Shown here: positions 15,201-27,588 of the stretch, in pieces | How the letters are laid out: each line of letters begins with the position of its first letter | How positions within the stretch are numbered: the first letter of the stretch is position 1 | Source: Tetrahymena elliotti 4EA | Taxonomy: Eukaryota > Ciliophora > Oligohymenophorea > Hymenostomatida > Tetrahymenidae | Assembly (NCBI GenBank): GCA_000231825.2 | Contig: JH720374.1 | Location: 252,924-316,923 of the forward strand | DNA: 64,000 nt | Reading direction: 5' to 3' | Position numbers and translations under genes: made by a program | The notes under the pieces: generated by a model | Seen by the model: only the letters and a program-made list of their open reading frames with translations | What the model was told of the DNA's origin: nothing | Database searches by the model: none

Positions 15201-15316
15201 AAGAAGACGATGAGTTCTATTAATTGCAACATAATTTAAATAAAGAATTTAAAAAGGTAGAAGAAGCTGATATTAAGCTACAGATTCATAGAAAAATTAA
15301 TGCAGAATTATTTTGA
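12280..15316 (+). CDS. Coiled-coil protein, 942 residues, unknown function
   Basis: Four exons fit exactly: 12280-13160, 13249-13801, 13861-15075 and 15137-15316, with introns of 88, 59 and 61 nt (GT...AG). The sum is 2,829 nt, ending at TGA 15314-15316. Residues about 1-480 form a helical globular region that I do not recognise (motifs SLISLIKGLIQDF, FAVGRIYFAAHSRNR). A low-complexity Asn/Gln stretch follows, including a Gln run written as repeated TAA codons (14224-14241). The C-terminal third is a strong coiled coil (KIEEEQQLIDRFIQKKEEE, ERQITDMYEKQIKSMQNEI). Such an arrangement is common in basal-body, axonemal and microtubule-associated proteins, but nothing specific identifies it. Confidence 0.82.
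14219..14260 (+). repeat. TAA trinucleotide repeat encoding polyglutamine
   Basis: Six consecutive TAA codons, then TAT, TAG and further TAA/TAG codons, lie in frame in the coiled-coil gene. In the ciliate code they give a Gln-rich tract; in the standard code they would be back-to-back stops. The tract is likely length-polymorphic. Confidence 0.85.
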
Positions 15317-16011
15317 AACTATTTATTTTATCAAAGCCTATTGAATTCTAGTATATTTATTCGTTATCTGTTTTTATCTTCTTTTCTATCTATCTTTTTT
15401 AAAAAATTATTTATTCTTGATTTCTTATCCCTAAATTTTTACATCTTAAACACTATTCTCACTAATTATTGTTTGCTTAAAATTTTTTTCTTCCTATGAT
15501 TTTTAAAAATTGTATTTAAATTTCCCACAATTTTAACTAATCCTTCAAAAAAAATTTCATCCTTCTCATGATAAAACATTTCAAAAATTAATAAAACAAT
15601 TAACAAAAATAAAAAAAAATATTCCATTTTAAAATTTCCTTTGAAACCTGCTTGTTTCAATTTCTTTTTGTTAAATTTTGTAAATTTTTTGACAATATTT
15701 ATGAAAAGGTTAATTCTTACTCTAAAATTGAAAATCCTAAAGGTTTTTTTTATAAGTATTAATCTTCTCGATTAATTTATTGGTTTTGATTACATGAATC
15801 CTTAACAGCTATTTTCCAAACAAAAGTAGATGTTTTTCATCAATTAATTAATTATTAGAAAAAATTAAAATATAACAAATTAATTTCAGTGGTATTAAGA
15901 TAATACAAATAGATTTCATTCTAAAATAAATTTAGCATTACTCAAAATAGATTATTATCAAATAAGTCTAAATAGTTTTTCCTCAATTTATTTTACTCTA
16001 TAGTTTAGAAA
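15317..16011. other. AT-rich intergenic spacer
   Basis: It holds the 3' UTR of the upstream coiled-coil gene and the promoter of the next gene on the same strand. A short standard-code frame on the other strand (15466-15660) has no coding character. Nothing else was seen. Confidence 0.55.
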
Positions 16012-17664
16012 ATGTCTGAAAGCTGTCAAGAGTATTTTATTTTGATAATTATTTTAGTCTTTTAACATTATATATTATTTAGACTATAATTTAATGAGAA
16101 GTAGTAAACTGATTAAGATTTTTAATTCTTCACTGAAGGTGCAGATATTTAGCAAAGTGATATCAAATAAAAATTTTTGAATTTATCATCTGCAAAACGT
16201 ACATGTATAGAGGAGGAAGATTAGGTATATTTATTTATAACATTTCCTTAAAGAGCTTTTTAGATTTCATTATATTCTTACTTTAATGTTTTTTAATGTA
16301 AAAAAATCTAAAAAGTCTTTTAAAATAAGTCCAAGCAATATGAACTCTTAAAGAGAAAATATATTCTAGTTTGGAATAAAGTAATAGAATTATATAGCAG
16401 TATAACCTTAATAAGCTTAATAAGAAAACTATTAAATTATAAATAATTAAACAACTGAATAGCTACTATAGTAAGCTAATGAAAGACTTGATAATATGCT
16501 AAGACTGAATGATTACTTAAAGAAAGAAAATGCTTAGTTGTAAATATAAAAGAAAAGATTAGAAGATAACTTTAATTAGTAAACTTTAAGGTATGCAGCT
16601 TTCTAAAGAAAATATTCTTAGATAGAAAAGTTTAACAAGGATTTACAGATAAAAGTAAATCTATTAGAATAGGAAAAGAAATAGTTATTACAAAAGTGGC
16701 AGAAAGTTTTGATTTATTTTTTCATATATTTCTATTGATAATTATTTCTTTAATTCAATATAGGCCTCAAATATGCTTAAAGATGAATAAAATTTGAAAG
16801 TTATAACAAAGAATATAGAGAATCTACTTATTAGTGCAACAAATGAGTTCAACTAATTAAATACATATCTCTCTTAATATCCTAAATAATTGCTTCATGT
16901 TAAATAAAATCTGACAGGAATTTAAGAGAAGCTTAATATAATTGTTAACTTTTAAGACGAATATCTCAATCTTTAGCTAAAAAGTACAAATCTTACTATT
17001 CGAACCTTTGCAAAAGAATAAACAGTTAATACCTAAGAAAACTAAGATTGTATGTTTACTTTTTTTATCAAAAATTAAAAAATAGAAAATAAATAAAAAT
17101 AGAAACTTAAGATCTGAAGTTATTAGTCTCTGTATTGACAGATGAACTCTCTGAGCTGAGGTATATTCTTTATGTAAACAAAAAAGAAATAGAAAGTAAA
17201 AACTCTCAAATCGAACAATTGCAAAATAGGCTAAATAGCACTACTACACAATGTAAATTATTTATAGCAAGTTTATTTTTTATTTGAAAAACATGTAAAA
17301 ATTAATAGTTTCTTAGCTTTACAATACTTATAATACTTTTGACAGAAACTAATAATCTAGAAGAATGCCTAGTTTTGAACAGGAAAGAATTTTAAGAGAA
17401 ATAGTACTGTAAACTAACATATCATCATAAGATACTCAAATTAGTGGAAAATAATATCACCAAGATTCTTACATAAATCTACTAATGAATTAAAAAGAAA
17501 ATAGAAGAAGGTCTTCATTACAAAATTCAAACAGAGAAAATATTACTCCCTAAAAGTATCTTAAAAAATAATTCTCATCAAGTTAAAAAAAAATGCAAAC
17601 AAATAATTAAAACTATCTAAATAAAATATATAATTAATAATCTCTTAATACATCATATATATGA
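16012..17664 (+). CDS. Coiled-coil protein, unknown function
   Basis: The start is ATG 16012 and the stop TGA 17662-17664. Introns are inferred at 16032-16082 (51 nt), about 16227-16321, about 16701-16763, about 17052-17101 and about 17253-17305. The N-terminus is acidic and Gln-rich. A central region of heptad-like sequence follows (LRLNDYLKKENAQLQIQKKR and VNLLEQEKKQLLQKWQK), then a second helical part (QIEQLQNRLNS). The basic, Ser/Asn-rich tail contains RRRSSLQNSNRENITP. It has no membrane segment or signal peptide. It lies on the same strand as the preceding coiled-coil gene, about 0.7 kb downstream, but there is no sign of sequence duplication. The first intron is a multiple of three with no stop, so retention would also keep the frame. 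A cytoskeletal or ciliary role is inference. Confidence 0.75.
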
Positions 17665-18036
17665 AATTATTTAAAATTTAAACTTTATTAGATACCTACC
17701 CTAAAATTTCATCTATTCGGAAAACAAATTATCTTTCTTTTAAGAAATAATTTCAAAAATTAAATTAAATAAAAACCTTATGATTGATTTTTTATAAAAT
17801 ATATTTATTGAGAATTCATGGTAAAAAAATTTAATTTTAGACTTGTTTTACACAGTTTTACTTATAAAAATACACAGAAAAACAAACTTTTCAAAAAATA
17901 ATATGTTTTTTGATATAGATAGATGATGTTAATTTATCATTTTTTAGATCTTTATTTATTATGAAATAGAGAATAATTAATTTTTAAAAATAATTTGAAA
18001 GTTGATAAATAGATTAGTTTTATATTAATTAGTGTT
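17665..18036. other. Short convergent intergenic spacer
   Basis: This AT-rich DNA lies between the ends of the coiled-coil gene and the RING/B-box/kelch gene. It contains only the two 3' flanks. Confidence 0.55.
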
Positions 18037-21000
18037 TCAATAGTACATGCTACTATTATTTCCAAAAATAATAGAGCTATGCATGAATCTTTTTTAATTA
18101 AGGCTAGGGAAAGATTCCCATGTTCCTTTAAATATGGAATACCTTTAAAATAATATTTAATTATTTAAATGACGATTATAAAAATTAATTAATTACTTTT
18201 CACATTATTAGATAGGTTAATTATTAAAGCCTCCTAAAACTATTATACCCATATTATCAGGGCTTTTAAGAGCAGAAAATGTAGCTCTAGGTACTAGCAT
18301 ATTCTATACTTAAATCCAAGTATCATTTGCATCATCATACTTTTCTACACTGCTTAAATAATTTTATCCATCAAACCCACCGAGAATATAAAATCCATCG
18401 GGTAAAGTTACTACCTAGAGAGATCTTCTGCATTGATTCATGGGCTTTACAGTTTCCCATTTATTTTTTTAGATGTCATACTTTTCCACAATATTTAAGG
18501 AGTTTCTAATAATATTTATTAAGTTTTAGTAAAATAAAATGCACTTTTAAAATTACTTTAAGCTCTGACTATATCCTCCAAATGCATAAATATATTTTTT
18601 ATCATTACTTAAAGCCACAGCCAATTCATCTCTAGCAAAAGAGAGAGGTTGAAGCTTTCTAACTTGTTTAGTATTTAAATTATATATTTCTGCATCATTG
18701 AGTATATTTTATCCATCATTACCTCCAATAACAATAATTTCCTCATCTAATAAATAATAAGAATTAAATTACTAAGTTTTTATTTTGAATATTATACCTG
18801 ATATCTATGTAAAAGCAAATCCACTTTTTGGCTTAGAGAGCCTAATACCTGGGAAGAGTTTTGCTTCTTTTGTTTAAGTATCTATTTCTTCGAAGGTATC
18901 TAATCTTTTACCTTCTTACTTACCTCCAAAGATAATTACTTTCTTTTATTTATATATAATAGATCCAAATTTAACTCTTGCCTTAAAATTGCCTTATGTT
19001 ATGAAAGGTTCCCATTAAGTATTTTATAAATCAAGTTTTTCCATACATAAAGAATGCTATTACTTTTCTGTAAATCCACCAATAGTCAATATAAACTACC
19101 TCTTCTAGCTAGCTAAGCTACTAAAATCAATTTTAACTGTATCAACAATATTTCTATCAGAATCAAAATCTATATATTTATTGCTGTCTACTGTTCTATT
19201 TGTTTGGAGATCCTTTTCACTAAAATATTTTTAATGAAAATTCAAATGATTTAAAGAATAAAGATTTTTAATGATAAAAAAAGAAAATATAAATTACTTA
19301 TAAATATTAGCATTATACCCATCAGTTGTGATATTAGTAAGTGGAGCTGGTTTAGAAACAAATTAATTATTTACTGAAGCAGCATGCCTAGCGGCATTTT
19401 TAACTGTTTCTGTTGTTGAACCTCTTAAAACTTTCATTTTTTCTATTGAACTACTACTGTTTCCTCTTTCATTAATTTATGTGTTGCTCAGATTGGACGT
19501 AGTTGTTTATATGCTGTAAGGATTTTAGCTTCTCAATGATTTATATTTTAAGGTATTACCATTTTTGGTACTTTGGTTTGTACTTGAATTTTTGCTGCTT
19601 AGTAAATTTTTGTTACTTCTATTTTCTAAATATAGATTATCCTTATTTGGTTTATCATTTTATTGATTTGTTATAATGTTTAAAGTATTAATATTTTCTT
19701 TTTTATAAGTAGGGATGTCTGCTTAGTTTTATCTGAATTTAAAAAAATAGTTTAGTTAAATAATTGCAATCAGAATATTTTACTTTTTAGGCTATGAAGC
19801 TTATCTGTTTACCATCTTAATATTTGTGATCTCTATTTTATATTTAGAGAAATCAATTTAATTGTTCTAAGATTAGTTATTCTAGGTGTTGTTATTTATT
19901 AAATAAGGGTTGAAATTATTTTAATTTGTTGTTGTGTTTGGTTGAATAAATTAATTTAGAGTAGTAGCTTGTAATGTTTTAGAATGTTTTCTTTATTGAG
20001 GTTATTGCTATAGTTAAAGAACAATATTTTCTTTTTCTTTATCTTGGATATTCAAAGATATTTCATGTTAAAGACTCGTATTGTTGTAGCTATCATTCAT
20101 TTAGCTTTTTTAATTTTTTAATTGGATATTGTATAAACCCTTCTTTTGCAAGTTTGAAGAAGAAGAATTTGATAAATTTATTTATCCACTATTACTTTGG
20201 CTTGTCTTTTTTTTACCATTACTACTTCCACTGTTATTGCCTTATTAAATTCTTTCTTTAGAGAGACTAATTGTTAATCCTTTGTTGTTATTTGGAGTGC
20301 TTGCTTCTTATTGTGTTTGATTAGGCTCTAAAATTTATTTTATTCCCTATACTTCTAACTATCTGTTAAACTCAAAACTAAAACTTATTTGTTAAGAATT
20401 GAAATATTTTGAATTCTTTTTAGCAGCTTCAAGGGAATCTATATTTTATGATATTCCTGCTTTTTGTGTGTGTATTTCCTTTACATTTGTCAAGTATTAT
20501 TTTTAAGAAAGTGAAGTTGAGTTTTCATCAAATTTTTGCTTATTGACAGAGTATTCATTAATTTTTTGTAATGAATCAATAATATTTTATTTTAATTCAT
20601 CTAGAGACTAGAATTTGATTGACTTTTCCTATGAAAGCTTGTCTAAGTATGTCTATTATCTTTCCTTTATAAGAAATAAAATATTGACAATGAATTAAAG
20701 TTAAATAATATTCTAATGATTTACTTTTACCATCTAAAATATTTAATTATAGAATTAAACAATTAATCCTGTCTATTTTTGCTCTTGTGCTAATATATCT
20801 TACTTTAATGACTCTATTTTTTGAAGATTTTCTGTACTCTCCTTTTTCTTATTTTCAATAAACATCTAAAAGTTCTAAAGCTCTTACATTTCCATTTGAA
20901 CTGCTTTCTCTATAGTTTCAATTTTATGGCTTTTATGAGTACTATTAGCATCAATAATACACTAAATACATAGAAATTATTTATCTTACAAGCAGAAAGC

Positions 21001-21609
21001 CTCAAATTATTTGAAATGACTACTGCAGGTATTCTTGTTTGCTAAATTGCTACTTGAATTTTCTCTTTTTAGGTCTGATATATTTTCAGCAATTAATTAA
21101 ACTTAAACACTCTTTAGTTATCCATTTGTATTAGAGCTACTAGAGCTATTGATAACTCCATTTGTAAGATTATTTAGAGAAAATCTTCCAATATTTTGAC
21201 TGTTTTGCATTTAATGATGAAACATCTAATTAATCGATTGATTTGGTTAATAAAACTATTAAAGTGATTGATTATGACTTAAATTTACTGAGTGTATACT
21301 TTAAGTAGAAAAATCTCTCTAAAGCTAATCTTAAGAAGCAGCATTATTTGTGTTTGAGCTCTTGTAGAAGGTTTAGTTGTTTACAGAAGTGTTGAACTAC
21401 GTAAGGCTTAAAATAGCAAGATTTTTAGGAAACAAGGACAGTGTCTCTGCCTTGTTTAGTGTTTGGCAGGCTTTACATATATAAATATATTCTTAATGAT
21501 TCCAAAACTACATTAGACAAGTCTCACAAATAGAATGACCACAATTTGTTAAAAGCCTAGGAATTCTATTTATCATGTTGAATCCCTCATTACAATTCAC
21601 ACATTCCAT
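18037..21609 (-). CDS. RING finger, B-box and kelch-repeat protein (putative E3 ubiquitin ligase)
   Basis: The start ATG is 21609-21607 and the stop TGA 18039-18037. An N-terminal RING-type finger has the pattern C-x2-C (ECVNCNEGF), then CGHSICETC and CKAC. A Ser/Asn-rich linker leads to a B-box-like zinc finger (CSSHFKQFEAFCLQDKQFLC, then CIIDANSTHKSHKI). A coiled coil follows (EMQELQNFQMFIENKKK). The middle is Asn/Gln/Ser-rich. The C-terminal third holds at least five kelch blades with their double-Gly signature (VIGGNDGQ, AFGGYSQ, IFGGKQEG, ILGGFDGQ, VLGGFNNQ). Several introns are present; the last is 54 nt and interrupts the final blade. RING plus B-box plus a beta-propeller resembles TRIM-like ligases, where the propeller binds substrate. 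The ligase activity is inferred. Exact splice sites in the middle were not all resolved. Confidence 0.85.
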
Positions 21610-22601
21610 TTTTTCTTATTTGGTTTTTTGATGACTTTATAATTGAATTTATAGCTAATATAAAATTTTATTCTACCTAAATATTGTTGATATGTACTTT
21701 AAAATGCTTATGATATCTTAGTATAAATTCAAAAATTATCAAAAACAAGCAATTAATTATCTATCTATCTAATTTATGCAAATTTTGTTTTTAATTTATT
21801 TGAAATATATTCAATTTATTTACCTTTCTCTTAACAAATTTTAATTAAAATTTGATTTTTTAATTGTTTGTTATGTTAAAATTTTTGAGTACTAATTATT
21901 TTTGAAATTGTATTAAAAATCTAAATAAGGTAAAATTTAACACTCTATAAATTCAAAATTTGATTTTCATTGATTTACAAGCTCATTTCATTAGTTATTG
22001 AAGAAAACAACTTCTATTTTTCAATTAAAGTTGCTAAGAGAAGATAATTTTTTGTTTGACATTATCAAATGTTATAAATATTTTAAATAAAAACCTTATT
22101 TTAATAGAATAAATAAAAATATTAATTTATCCAGTTGAAAATATTTAAAAGAAAAGAACTTCAAAAAATTCAATTAAAATAATTTAACTTTTTATTTTAT
22201 GATAATATTATCAATCTTCACTAACTTAGCTATTTGAAAAGTAGTTTGCATTAATATATATCTCAACTTCATTATTCAAATAAATACAAAGAAAATAATT
22301 TATCAGTTTTATTTTTTATTTATTTTAATTAAAAATAAAATGTTTTTAAAAGATAAATAATTTAATAAAAATGTAAATTTGTTTTCTTTTCTCGATAAAT
22401 TTTAATTAATTTATTTTATTTAAATTTTGTAAATTAATTTATTTTAATGTTAAATTCTAAAATGAAAACAAAATGAATTTGATAATTTAATTAAAATATT
22501 ATTTACTTAAAAATTGCTAAAAATAAAGATTAAGATTTTATTTTATAAATTAAAAATAGAATATTTTAAAATTTATTAATTAATTAAATTTTATTTTTAA
22601 G
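21610..22601. other. AT-rich intergenic spacer (about 1 kb)
   Basis: It is upstream of the RING/B-box/kelch gene and downstream of the histidine-kinase-like gene, both on the minus strand. It must carry the promoter of the former. Only AT-rich sequence with long A/T runs was seen. Confidence 0.55.
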
Positions 22602-25600
22602 TCAAATGGAAAGTAAGAAAGTAAAGCTAACGCTTGGCCCAGATTAAAAAGTTATTCCTTAATCATCTGGCTCTATCTTTTGAATTATACTATTACTCAA
22701 AAGAACCCCATAATGCATATTCTCTAACATGTATACATTAGTTATCTGTGCTTTTTTTTGAGATAAAGAGAATTTCACTCCAGGATTATTTTTTTTCTTT
22801 AGATTATGATTTTCATTAGGTTCGCTAGATGTATCTTCTTACTAAGATTTTGAGCAGCTAATTTAAATCTAAAAAAATAAATGTTAATTTTTTGATAATT
22901 TTATTTAAAAATAAGAAATTACCCTTAATTTTTTCTTAGAGGTATTGTTCATGAAAGAAGGTAAAACTTTAACTTTAATATATGCTTTATCGTTAGTGTC
23001 AATAAAATACAAAATTAAATTGTAAAAAACTCTATCTAAGCGCTTAATGTCTGAGTAAATTACTGTAGGGCATACTGTATCATATTGTAAAGTGAAATAA
23101 TATTACTTAGAAGATGTTCTTTGTTTCATTTTATCAAGTACACTTTAAATTAAATTCTAAAGGTTCAGCTATTATTTTATAGGTATAAAAGTACTACTTA
23201 TTAATAGAGAAGAGGTGGCAAAGTCTTGTAAAAACTCAGACATACAATCAACCTTTCCAATACACCCATTGCAATCTAATTTCTACACAGACTAGTTGTT
23301 AACAGCCTAGAAATAATCTCTAATATCATTTATATCCAAAGATAACTCAGAAATCATTTTTCTTATAAAATATTAAACTTTCAAAGTAGTAGTATGAATT
23401 ACATTGTATGGATTGTTCCAAGTAACAACATTTATGTTAAATATCATAAACCTTTCTTTCTAGCTTCTGATTTGGTCAACTTCAATTTGCAGGAAAGAGC
23501 TAGAATCCAAAAAGTTTTTCAGGGTAAAATTTTAATTATTTTTATTAACTTAGATATTTTTATTATTTTGTTCATTATTAATAATACTCTAAATATTTTA
23601 TTATAATGCACTATAATTTTTCATTTCTTCGCTTACTTGTTATTTGTTCATACCCTATAATGCATTAGGTTGGACACAAATCATAACCTCTCTTTGTTTT
23701 TCATGATTAATAAAAAGACCCTTTAAAGTAGAAAGCTGAGACAGCTACATAGGATGATCAAATTATTGTAAAAGTTCTGAGAAATTAGATATATCATCTT
23801 TAAGAGTATTTACATTCTTCAATGACATCAGAGTATTAAATACCTGCTCTAATGGACAATTTAAGTTTTAGCAAGCCTACTTATTGACATAAACAATTTC
23901 ATTAGTCTCTTTCTATATTATAATGATTCCATTGCTAATGTTATTGAGTATCATGTCTTATATTTCTAATCTTTGCTCCAAATCAAATAATTATTTCTCA
24001 ATATTATTCTTTTAAGTCATGCTATTGAAAACTTTCATCTTATTTTATTATTGTGCTAATTTTTTTCTGACTTATAAAGCATCTCTAGCTTACTTTAGTA
24101 TCTTCCACTTTGCTTATTCTTCACTATCTTAAACTTCTACCTAAGCAGCAGATTGAATCTTTTTGTGAGCATTAATTTGAGTTGTAGAGATATCTGTAAC
24201 CTCTTTTATGTCACTCTTATCTCCTTCAAATAATGATTGATCAGGTTATTCTTTGTCTTATATTTCATATTCTTCATTGTTATTATAATTCTCTTCCATT
24301 TATTTCTCAAACTAATTGTTATCTGAAATCTATTCTTCATAGAAATTCAAAGACTTCCTCATACTTTCTTGATTTCGTTAAATGTCTATTTGATTTTCTT
24401 ATTAATTAAATGTATCAGAGCCTATTTTATCTTAGAAAAAGATGCCATTTTAATTATGATCTTATCTTTCGTTAGTATTGTTATTATCAGTATCAGAAGA
24501 AGGAGAAAGTTGCTCCTATTTAGTATTTTAATTCATATTTATTCCTTAATACATTTCTCTCTTTGAATCCAACTCGTCTCTAGGTGTTATGATTTAAAGA
24601 CTTCCAGAATTATTCTTTGGAGATAAGAAGTTAGGAATGTTTTCTAAGTTTTGTTCTTATTCATTCCCTTCCTATCTTTAATCCTGGCCTTAGTTTTAAT
24701 AATTAAGTCCATATAAACGAGCAGCATTTTAGATGCTGAAAGCTTGTTTATTCAAATTATCAACCTTATCTTTATTTAATTCATTTTATTAATGAGTTGG
24801 AATTTCCCCAAATCTCGGTGAAACAATAAATGGAGAGATTTAATTTGAGGCATTAATTAAATTCTATATGGGATCTACATTTTTTTCAGTTCCAAATCCT
24901 TTAAAAAAAGAAAAAATTATGTAATTTTAGAATTACCAAGCAATAAAAACCACAACTATCATTAAAGATGTTAAAGATATCTAAATCAATGATAATTTGC
25001 TGTAATCACAAAATCTAATTTGCACATAAAGAATGGTTAAAACCAATAGGATAGAATTCTTAGTAGAATCTAAGAAGTGTATAGTTAACTTATGAATTGT
25101 ATAGATAAGACATATGACTATACTACCTACATATATTGCTTATGTAAGTTGATACCTTGAATTTACAATTTCCTAATTTGTGTTCAATTCTGAGTGATCT
25201 TTATTTGGGTCTTAGATTGCATGATTTACATAAGATTTTATGAAATTATCTGCTACTTTATTGAAAGTTGAATAAAACTCAATCACTCTGCATTCAATGT
25301 AAATAATTAAACTAATAAAACGAAAGAGTATCATTAATTGTATCAAATATCTCCTCAATTTGGAGATTTTAGGTAAGAGTATTGAAACGATTCCAAGTAA
25401 AAAGAAAATAGCAGCATAAACTACCATTCTCAATTAAATCTCTTAACTAAAGTATAAACTATATATCAAGGTACTAGACATAAAATCAAAAACTATGATT
25501 AACTATATCATTACAAACTGAAAAATATTGTTGCCTATGGTGAATTCATCTACAATAAGATCAGTGCTAGAATGGTCATGCTGCTATTGTATTTCTCTTC

Positions 25601-26075
25601 TTACCATATTAGAATTTTTAGAAATATCTTCCCTTGAACCATTTTTCGTTGATTGAATTTCTATTTTTTTCTATTCAGTAGTTATATTTTCAAATTTTGC
25701 AAATTAAATCTATTTCTTCACTTTAGGTGACATGATATTCATCTTTATAGTTTATTAGCTAAAGCTATTTCCTTCTTATTGCTAATTATTTTATGAAGAT
25801 TGCCCTGAAAACCCATTAAAATTATTCTCCTAATCACCAGCGTTGGGAATATTGAATGCCCTATTTAAGTCTCCTACTATATCAATAGATGCTATGTCGT
25901 TCTTAAATTCAGATTAACCTCTACCTTAATTATCTTAACCATCTGAATCTCTAGTTAATTCACTTGTATTATTTTTTCTTAAATTTGAACTATTTTTATT
26001 AGTATTTTTTATCTGCTATTTCTTCTCCTCTTCAGTTGAAGAAGGTTCAGTTTAACTATCTCCAAAAGTCAACAT
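22602..26075 (-). CDS. Multipass PAS/histidine-kinase-like receptor with degenerate kinase core
   Basis: The start ATG is 26075-26073 and the stop TGA 22604-22602. One long exon is followed by one intron near 22865-22921. A polar N-terminal region (about 180 residues) precedes about six membrane segments (for example VVYAAIFFLLGIVSILLP and SLTSLMIVVVFIAW). An Asn/Gln/Glu-rich linker and coiled coil (LAQQQNKMKVFNSMTQKNNI) lead to a PAS-like domain (QDMILNNISNGIIIIQ, then IVYVNKQACQNLNC). The kinase-like end aligns with a DHp region (NVVTWNNPYNVI), an N box (IYSDIKRLDRVFYNLI) and a terminal GHKL strand (ITFQSGPSVSFTFLL). The usual His in the DHp motif is Thr, and the GLGL-type box reads YGVLLSNSIIQKI. 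It is therefore probably a membrane sensor whose catalytic His-kinase function is lost or changed. Confidence 0.82.
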
Positions 26076-27588
26076 CCTTTATGTCTAATTTATTAAACCT
26101 TTTAATATCAATTATAAATAGTATTAAACTAATAGAAATTTAATAATTTACTTTTTTAATTCTTGCTTGCATAAATCGTAGTAGGGTTTTAATTTACAAA
26201 AGCAATTTATTTCTATTCAATTAAAGAATTCAAACAAAGCAATAAATAGTTACTAACAACTTTTTTTGTAAATAGAATAATAATTAGCTGAACTCTTTCT
26301 TAATCCTTCTAAATGTAGTTTTTGTTAGTTATTAAATAATAAATATTAGTTACTCTAAATTATTTTTAATAAATTTTAAATTGTCAAGTTAGTATCTAAC
26401 AAATATTCAAAATAATATTTTCTTTTAATTAATAAATCGTTGCCCAAAAATTTTAATTCTAATCTCTAAGTCAGTTGAATGAATCACATAGAAAAAATAT
26501 TTTTTTAATGAAATTATTTCTAAGAATACAAACAAGAGATCAATTAGTTTTTATAAAAACTATTCATAGATAATTATTGTTAAAAAATTCTATCCATCTA
26601 ATAAATTTTTAGTTGTTTAGTTGATCTTAAAAATCTCGATTTTAATTAATAATCTTTTGATAATCAAAATAAATTAATAAAATTGACCTATTAAATTAAT
26701 TCAAATAAGTTTTCCAATTTATTTGCATCTATCTATATATTAATTTAATTTTTTGAATAATAGAATGATAAATAAAATGATTTAATTTTTACTTTAAACT
26801 TGAAAAAAGAATTTATTTTTTTAAAAATGAATAATCACCAAAAATATTAAAAATTACTTGCATCTATTTCATTTTAGTGAGAGCCTTCTTTATCGTTTTA
26901 AAGTTCTGATAAAAATATGTTATTTTTCCATATTATTTTGGAATAAAAATTAAAAAGCAAAATAATAAAAAGATAATGAATTCATCTTATTTAGTGTGAA
27001 ATTATATAAAAAAAAATAATGATTGATCTGTCCTTTTTTAAATTTGAATGTAAATATAGTTGATTTGGAGAAATTAAAAAAAGAATTAAATTGAATAACA
27101 AATCATAATTTTTAATCAATGAATAAAGAGCATGATATGTTATCTATTAAATTAAAAGATTATTATATACTTAGAAGGGTTTGTAAAAAAATGAATAAAA
27201 AAAAATAGTATAAGCTGAATTAAATTATAATTATTTAGTTGTTATTCCGATTGTTAGTCAAATAAAAATATTTGTATGATAGTTTGTAATAAAATTGTAT
27301 CCATTTAATAAAAAGATAAAGAGCATATTCTAAAATAATATAAACAAATACATTTGAATATTTATGGATCTGCTTTAACTACAATTTTTATTAGTTGGAT
27401 ATGGTTGCTTTAATGATTGATGATTGTTATTGTTTGAAGCACTATGTTTTATTATCTTTGAAATTTTAGAAAGCAAGATAAAAGAGAAAACAAGATCTTT
27501 GTATTTGAAAGAATTTATAAATTTTAAATAATAACAAAAAATAAGACAAATTAAAAGTAACTAAGTAAAAAAAAACTTTGGTCTTTAA
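26076..27588. other. Divergent intergenic region (about 1.5 kb)
   Basis: Two genes point away from this AT-rich region, so both promoters should be inside. Many A/T runs are present. I see no frame, RNA gene or ordered repeat that I can support. Confidence 0.55.
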
